Shown here: positions 60,447 through 64,000 of the stretch, piece by piece
How positions within the stretch are numbered: the first letter of the stretch is position 1
Layout of the letters: each line of letters begins with the position of its first letter
Assembly: GCA_028285625.1 (NCBI GenBank)
Contig: JANQOX010000002.1
Location: 124,001 to 188,000, forward strand
Direction: 5' to 3'
Length of the DNA stretch: 64,000 nucleotides
Source of the DNA: Myxococcota bacterium
Lineage (GTDB): Bacteria > Myxococcota_A > UBA9160 > UBA6930
Translations under genes and position numbers: made by a program
Notes under the pieces: generated by a model
The model's database searches: none
What the model was told of the DNA's origin: nothing
Seen by the model: the letters and a program-made list of their open reading frames with translations, nothing else

Positions 60447-60875
60447 ATGCGCACGAAGGCGGCCCTCTCGGTGCTCGCGATTGCAGCGCTGCTGGGCGCG
60501 GGCTGCGCCAGCCTCGACGGAGGCCGCGCCTACTCCCGCGGCGTGGACGCGCTGGACCGGGGCGATACGGAGACGGCCATCGCCGAGCTCGAGTACGCCG
60601 CCCAGCGCGTGCCCGACGCGTCCGAGGTGCACAACAACCTCGGCGTGGCCTACCAGCAGGCCGGGCGCTACGACGCGGCGCTGGCCCAGTTCGAGTACGC
60701 GGTGGCGCTCGATTGCGACAACCAGGCCGCCCAGCGCAACCTGGATGCGGCGCAGGCCCACCGCGAGCGCCAGCGGTCCCGCGCCGTCCGGGCGCTCGCG
60801 CACGACGACGCCCCGGTCCCCGATGCAGCCGGGACACCCGAGACCCCCTTTGCCCAGCCCGCAGCCCGTCCCTAG
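60447..60875 (+). CDS. TPR lipoprotein
   Basis: A 142-residue lipoprotein with a signal peptide ending in the lipobox ALLGAGC at residue 21. Two TPR units follow: AYSRGVDALDRGDTETAIAE and EVHNNLGVAYQQAGRYDAAL. The C-terminus is Pro/Ala-rich and unstructured. TPR lipoproteins typically scaffold envelope complexes. It precedes fur by 11 bases and may share a transcript with it. Confidence 0.8.
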   Translation: MRTKAALSVLAIAALLGAGCASLDGGRAYSRGVDALDRGDTETAIAELEYAAQRVPDASEVHNNLGVAYQQAGRYDAALAQFEYAVALDCDNQAAQRNLDAAQAHRERQRSRAVRALAHDDAPVPDAAGTPETPFAQPAARP

Positions 60876-60886
60876 GATTCGACGCC

Positions 60887-61315
60887 GTGGCCCACGACCT
60901 CGAACAGAAGGCGCTCACCGACTATCTCGAGGAGCACAGCCTCAAGCACACGAAGCAGCGCGAGGCGATCCTCGACGTGTTCCTCGACGTGACCGGACAC
61001 ATCACCGGCGAGGACCTCTACCAGCGCGTGCGCGCCAAGCACCCGGGCATCGGCTACACGACCGTCTACCGCACGATGAAGCTGCTGTGCGATGCGGGCC
61101 TCGCCATCGAGCGCCGCTTCGACGACGGGGTCACCCGCTACGAGGTCGAGCACGAGCACCACGACCACCTGGTCTGCACGCGCTGCGGCAAGATCGTCGA
61201 GTTCGAGTGCCAGATGATCGAGACGGCCCAGAACGAGATCGTGCAGCGCTACGGCTTCCGCCTGCTGCGCCACCGCCACGAACTCTACGGCCACTGCCCC
61301 GACTGCCAGAAGTAG
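60887..61315 (+). CDS. fur: Fur-family metalloregulator
   Basis: A 142-residue regulator starting at GTG 60887. The winged helix has HTKQREAILDVFL and GIGYTTVYRTMKLLCDAGLA. The metal sites use EHEHHDHLVCTRCGKIVEF and the C-terminal HELYGHCPDCQK, so both structural Cys pairs (CxxC) are present. This pattern is that of classic Fur, though Zur or PerR cannot be fully excluded. It should repress iron-uptake genes when iron is plentiful. No Fur box was identified nearby by eye. Confidence 0.88.
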   Translation: MAHDLEQKALTDYLEEHSLKHTKQREAILDVFLDVTGHITGEDLYQRVRAKHPGIGYTTVYRTMKLLCDAGLAIERRFDDGVTRYEVEHEHHDHLVCTRCGKIVEFECQMIETAQNEIVQRYGFRLLRHRHELYGHCPDCQK

Positions 61316-61317
61316 TG

Positions 61318-61330
61318 GGGCCCCAGGCCC
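61318..61330. terminator. Short GGGCC-CCA-GGCCC hairpin between convergent genes
   Basis: GGGCC and GGCCC around a 3-base loop fill the 16-base gap between fur and the di-iron gene. There is no U-tract. Confidence 0.3.
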
Positions 61331-61331
61331 G

Positions 61332-62438
61332 CTAGAGGTGTTCGTAGCCCTCGTTGACCCAGGCTTCGAGGTCTTCCGGCAGGTCGCTGGCGTCGGGCAG
61401 GTCGCTGCCCATCATGCCCTGGAAGTTGGCTTCGAACATCTCGTTGAAGTGGCCCCGGATCCGGTCCGAGAGCAGGCCGATGCTGTCCAGGGTGGGGATC
61501 ACGAAGCCGCGCACCGGGCCCATGCGGCCGCCCGTGCGGTTCAGCGACTCGGCGATGCGCTCGCGCTCCTTGGCGAGCGCCGCCATGGCCTCGCCCGGGT
61601 CGACGCCGGCGTCGCTCCAGAGCGCGAGCACGTTCTGGCGCAGCGCCATGCCGCCGCGTGAGTCGATGAGCAGGCGCGAGGCCTCGAAGGCGAAGTCCTC
61701 GATGCCGGCCTTCTCCTCGTCCGAGAGCGTCGGGACGATCTGGTTCAGGTACTTGATGCCGTAGCCCGTGTGGCGGGCTTCGTCCCGCGACACGTAGGTG
61801 AGAAGCTTCTTGAGCAGCGGCTCACCCGTGGTGTTGCGCATGTCGCGAAACACGAAGAGCGCCAGGCCCTCGGTCACCACCTGCATGCCCACGGCCTTGT
61901 ACAGCCAGTTGTCGGTGGCCAGTACCGAGTCGAGCAGCTGCTTCAGGCCGGGGGCGATCGGCTGCACGCTGCCGAGCTTGTCGATGTACGCGGCAAAGGC
62001 CTCCACGTGCCGGGCCTCGTCCATGGTCTGGGTCGACGCGTAGAACTTGCCGTCCATGTGGGGCACGGCGTTCACGAGCTGGGCCGCCACCATGAGCGCG
62101 CCCTGCTCGCCGTGCAGAAAGTTCGAGAGCATGAACGTGGCGGTCGAGCTCGCGACCTTCCAGCGCGTCTCCGGCGCGAGCGAGTTCCAGAACTCGGTCT
62201 CCTGCACGGGGATGCCGCCCACCGAGAACGTCTGCGAGAAGGCCTCGCGATCGATCTCGTCGTCCCAGGGCAGGTCGCGCACCGAGATCCACTGGCGCTC
62301 GAGGGCATTGGCGTAGAGCGTTCGCAGCTGGTCGATCTCGCTCTCGTAGTTCCAGTTGTAGATCGCCTCCATCGAGGCGCGAACCCCGTCGGTCTGGACC
62401 GGATGGGTCTCGGGCAGGGTGCGGGTTTGCTCGGCCAT
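61332..62438 (-). CDS. Ferritin-like di-iron protein (putative oxygenase)
   Basis: A 368-residue helical protein with two sets of ligands for a carboxylate-bridged di-iron site: HGEQGALMVAA and TMDEARHVEAF, then VTEGLALFVF and SRDEARHTGYG, i.e. two E...ExxH motifs. This is the ferritin/ribonucleotide-reductase-like fold. It lacks RNR beta's radical Tyr context and accompanying alpha subunit, so it is more likely an oxygenase or desaturase-like enzyme. AGGAG lies 6 bases before ATG 62438. The substrate is unknown. It is convergent with fur. Confidence 0.8.
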   Translation of the reverse strand: MAEQTRTLPETHPVQTDGVRASMEAIYNWNYESEIDQLRTLYANALERQWISVRDLPWDDEIDREAFSQTFSVGGIPVQETEFWNSLAPETRWKVASSTATFMLSNFLHGEQGALMVAAQLVNAVPHMDGKFYASTQTMDEARHVEAFAAYIDKLGSVQPIAPGLKQLLDSVLATDNWLYKAVGMQVVTEGLALFVFRDMRNTTGEPLLKKLLTYVSRDEARHTGYGIKYLNQIVPTLSDEEKAGIEDFAFEASRLLIDSRGGMALRQNVLALWSDAGVDPGEAMAALAKERERIAESLNRTGGRMGPVRGFVIPTLDSIGLLSDRIRGHFNEMFEANFQGMMGSDLPDASDLPEDLEAWVNEGYEHL

Positions 62439-62587
62439 GGGGGCTCCTGGGTTTGGCGCGGCGCGGGGTTCGGCAGCGACGGGCGATGCGCTACGGGCAG
62501 CCCCCTTTTCTACCAGCCGGTCAGGTCGCTTGCGAACCAGGCCCCACGGGGCCCTTCATCTGGGCCTCAGGGGGGCGGGTCCTCAAC

Positions 62588-62767
62588 ATGGCCTGGCGGC
62601 GTGCCGATCCAGAGGGCATGGAAGTGACCTGCCCCGTCTGTGATGCCGACATCCCGGTGGCCGGCGACGAGAAGGCCGGCGAAGAGGTGTTCTGCGCCTT
62701 CTGCCGCGCGCCGCTCACGGTGCGCCTGGGCCAGAACGACGAGCTCGAGCTCGAGGACGACTACTAG
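62588..62767 (+). CDS. Small zinc ribbon protein, LysW-like
   Basis: A 59-residue protein (49 if ATG 62618 is used). It has MEVTCPVCDADIPV and VFCAFCRAPLTVRL, two CxxC pairs, and an acidic C-terminus ELELEDDY. The layout resembles LysW-type amino-group carriers and related zinc ribbons, which carry an acidic tail. No lysine-biosynthesis genes are nearby, so a carrier role is only a suggestion. It is divergent from the di-iron gene. Confidence 0.6.
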   Translation: MAWRRADPEGMEVTCPVCDADIPVAGDEKAGEEVFCAFCRAPLTVRLGQNDELELEDDY

Positions 62768-62786
62768 GGCACGGCCGCCCGGCGGG

Positions 62787-63338
62787 TCAGCTCTGCTCGA
62801 GACGGTCGCGAAACGACGCCAGCGGCGGGGCCGCGGCGTCGCGCTTCGAGAGGCTCGGCGTCGACACCGGCCAGGGCACCGCGAGCTCGGGGTCGTTCCA
62901 GGCCACCGCGATCTCGCCCTCGGGCCGGTAGGCCGTGGTGCACTTGTAAGACACGTCGGCGCTCTCGGAGAGGACGCAGAAGCCGTGCAGGAAGCCGGGC
63001 GGGATCCACAGCTGGCGGAAGTTCTCGCCCGACAGCGTCGCCGCCGCGTGCTGGCCGAAGGTGGGCGAGCCGGGGCGGATGTCGACGGCGACGTCCCAGA
63101 TCTCGCCCTCGATCACGCGCACCAGCTTGCCCTGGCCGGGCTCGAGCTGGGCATGCAGCCCGCGCAGGGCGTCCTTCGCCGAGCGCGACTGATTGTCCTG
63201 CACGAAGCTCGCCTCGATGCCGTTCTCGCGGTAGCGCTCTTCGCGGAACACCTCGAAGAAGTAGCCCCGGTCGTCGTGGAAGACGTCCGGCTCGACCACG
63301 ATGACGTCGGGCAGCGATTCGGTGGGCAGGAACTTCAA
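62787..63338 (-). CDS. rfbC: dTDP-4-dehydrorhamnose 3,5-epimerase
   Basis: A 183-residue cupin-fold RfbC/RmlC. Diagnostic segments are DVIVVEPDVFHDDRGYFFEV, FVQDNQSRSAKDALRGLHAQ (catalytic His), GEIWDVAVDIRPGSPTFGQ and WIPPGFLHGFCVLSESADV. It epimerises dTDP-4-keto-6-deoxyglucose at C3 and C5 in dTDP-L-rhamnose synthesis. TTG 63338 has GGAAGGA about 9 bases upstream. It follows rfbA by 28 bases. Confidence 0.93.
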   Translation of the reverse strand: MKFLPTESLPDVIVVEPDVFHDDRGYFFEVFREERYRENGIEASFVQDNQSRSAKDALRGLHAQLEPGQGKLVRVIEGEIWDVAVDIRPGSPTFGQHAAATLSGENFRQLWIPPGFLHGFCVLSESADVSYKCTTAYRPEGEIAVAWNDPELAVPWPVSTPSLSKRDAAAPPLASFRDRLEQS

Positions 63339-63366
63339 CGTCTTCGTCCTTCCGAGTGCAGCAGCT

Positions 63367-64000
63367 TCACGGGCCCTGGCCTTCCGTGGCGACCCGCGCG
63401 AGGTACGCCCCGTAGGCGTTCTTCTTCATCGACGCCGCCAGCTCGAGCAGCCGATCGCGGTCGATCCAGCCCGTGCGGTACGCGATCTCTTCGGGGCAGC
63501 AGACCTGAAGCCCCTGCCGCTCCTGCACCGCACCGATGAAGCTCTGGGCCTGCAACAACGACTCGTGCGTCCCGGTGTCGAGCCAGGCATAGCCACGGCC
63601 CAGCTGCTCCACGCGCAGGTCGCCGCGCGCGAGGTACGCCTTGTTCACGTCGGTGATCTCGAGCTCGCCGCGCGGCGAGGGTTCGAGCCCGGCAGCGATC
63701 TCGACCACGTCGGCGTCGTAGAAGTAGAGGCCCGTCACCGCCCAGTTCGAGCGCGGTTTCTCCGGCTTCTCTTCGAGCGAGAGCACCTTGCCATCCTCGG
63801 CGAACTCCACCACGCCGTAGCGCTCGGGGTCGTGCACCCAGTAGCCGAATACCGTGCCGCCGCGCTCGTGCTGCGCGGCCCGGCGCAGCACCTCGGCCAG
63901 GCCATGACCGAAGAAGATGTTGTCCCCCAGGGCCAGGGCCACCCCGTCGCTGCCGATGAAGTCACGCCCGATCAGGAAGGCCTGGGCCAGGCCGTCGGGA
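63367..64000 (-). CDS. rfbA: Glucose-1-phosphate thymidylyltransferase (5' partial)
   Basis: The C-terminal 211 codons of RfbA/RmlA; the start lies beyond the right edge. Visible signatures are [75 protein letters not shown] and [20 protein letters not shown]. It makes dTDP-glucose from dTTP and glucose-1-phosphate, the first step of dTDP-rhamnose synthesis. It is in an operon with rfbC; rfbB and rfbD probably lie outside the window. Confidence 0.93.
   Translation of the reverse strand, partial: PDGLAQAFLIGRDFIGSDGVALALGDNIFFGHGLAEVLRRAAQHERGGTVFGYWVHDPERYGVVEFAEDGKVLSLEEKPEKPRSNWAVTGLYFYDADVVEIAAGLEPSPRGELEITDVNKAYLARGDLRVEQLGRGYAWLDTGTHESLLQAQSFIGAVQERQGLQVCCPEEIAYRTGWIDRDRLLELAASMKKNAYGAYLARVATEGQGP

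Noticed and set aside
61332-62438. Ribonucleotide reductase small subunit
   Set aside because: The di-iron ligands fit, but no large subunit is adjacent and the rest of the sequence differs from NrdB and NrdF.

Overview
The window is very GC-rich and gene-dense. It carries outer-membrane and periplasmic features: lipoproteins with lipoboxes, an autotransporter, haem c motifs on exported proteins and Fur. This points to a Gram-negative bacterium, most plausibly an uncultured deltaproteobacterial lineage (Myxococcota- or Binatota-like). The placement is inferred from gene content, not from a phylogeny. I count 52 protein genes, two of them cut by the window edges. I see no rRNA, tRNA, CRISPR array, insertion sequence or prophage. 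No gap exceeds about 210 bases; the longest, 14782-14991 and 43090-43300, are described in the features.

Layout. 1-3689: a membrane inactive-transglutaminase protein, a RimK-like ATP-grasp ligase and an exported zinc protease, translationally coupled. 3700-6618: a phosphotransferase, a thioesterase and a double acetyltransferase. 6622-16470 (minus): two tandem paralogous exported PKD/sugar-dehydrogenase proteins, a SfLAP/GAP-like membrane protein, a beta-propeller cytochrome lipoprotein and an alpha/alpha-toroid protein. 16545-28667: a metallo-beta-lactamase-fold hydrolase, a sterol-desaturase-family enzyme, an autotransporter with 21-22-residue repeats, a hybrid histidine kinase, an S1P-lyase-like PLP enzyme coupled to a penicillin-acylase-like amidase, an OB-fold-like protein and an orphan pilin. 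28719-36767: polysaccharide genes (three glycosyltransferases, a YfhO-like protein, a sulfotransferase) and a lipoprotein. 36887-40255: a second ATP-grasp system (circularly permuted ATP-grasp, alpha-E, active transglutaminase). 40337-47224: a Kbp-like LysM protein, a small lipoprotein, an amidohydrolase, a small Cys-rich protein, a DUF3604 protein and an alkaline-phosphatase-family enzyme. 47357-53196: a LuxR regulator, a kinase-like protein without its phospho-acceptor His, a permease divergent from a MarR/exported-methyltransferase pair. 53296-59278 (minus): thioesterase, membrane protein and an arginine succinyltransferase-type operon (astC-astA-astD plus a pentein hydrolase where astB is expected). 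59386-64000: EEP-family protein, TPR lipoprotein, Fur, di-iron protein, zinc ribbon and dTDP-rhamnose genes rfbC and rfbA.

Signals beyond the gene list: (1) a 46-bp palindrome at 51936-51981 carries mirror-image TTGACA-N17-CAGGAT promoters for the permease and marR and two TGACA-N7-TGNCA half-site pairs. (2) About a dozen genes have a -10-like hexamer exactly 6-7 bases before the start codon, the geometry of leaderless mRNAs. (3) The ast operon has a short DDAH/ADI-type pentein in the astB position. (4) Two different ATP-grasp plus transglutaminase-fold systems lie 35 kb apart. (5) A 22-bp tandem repeat sits in the gap at 14904-14991.
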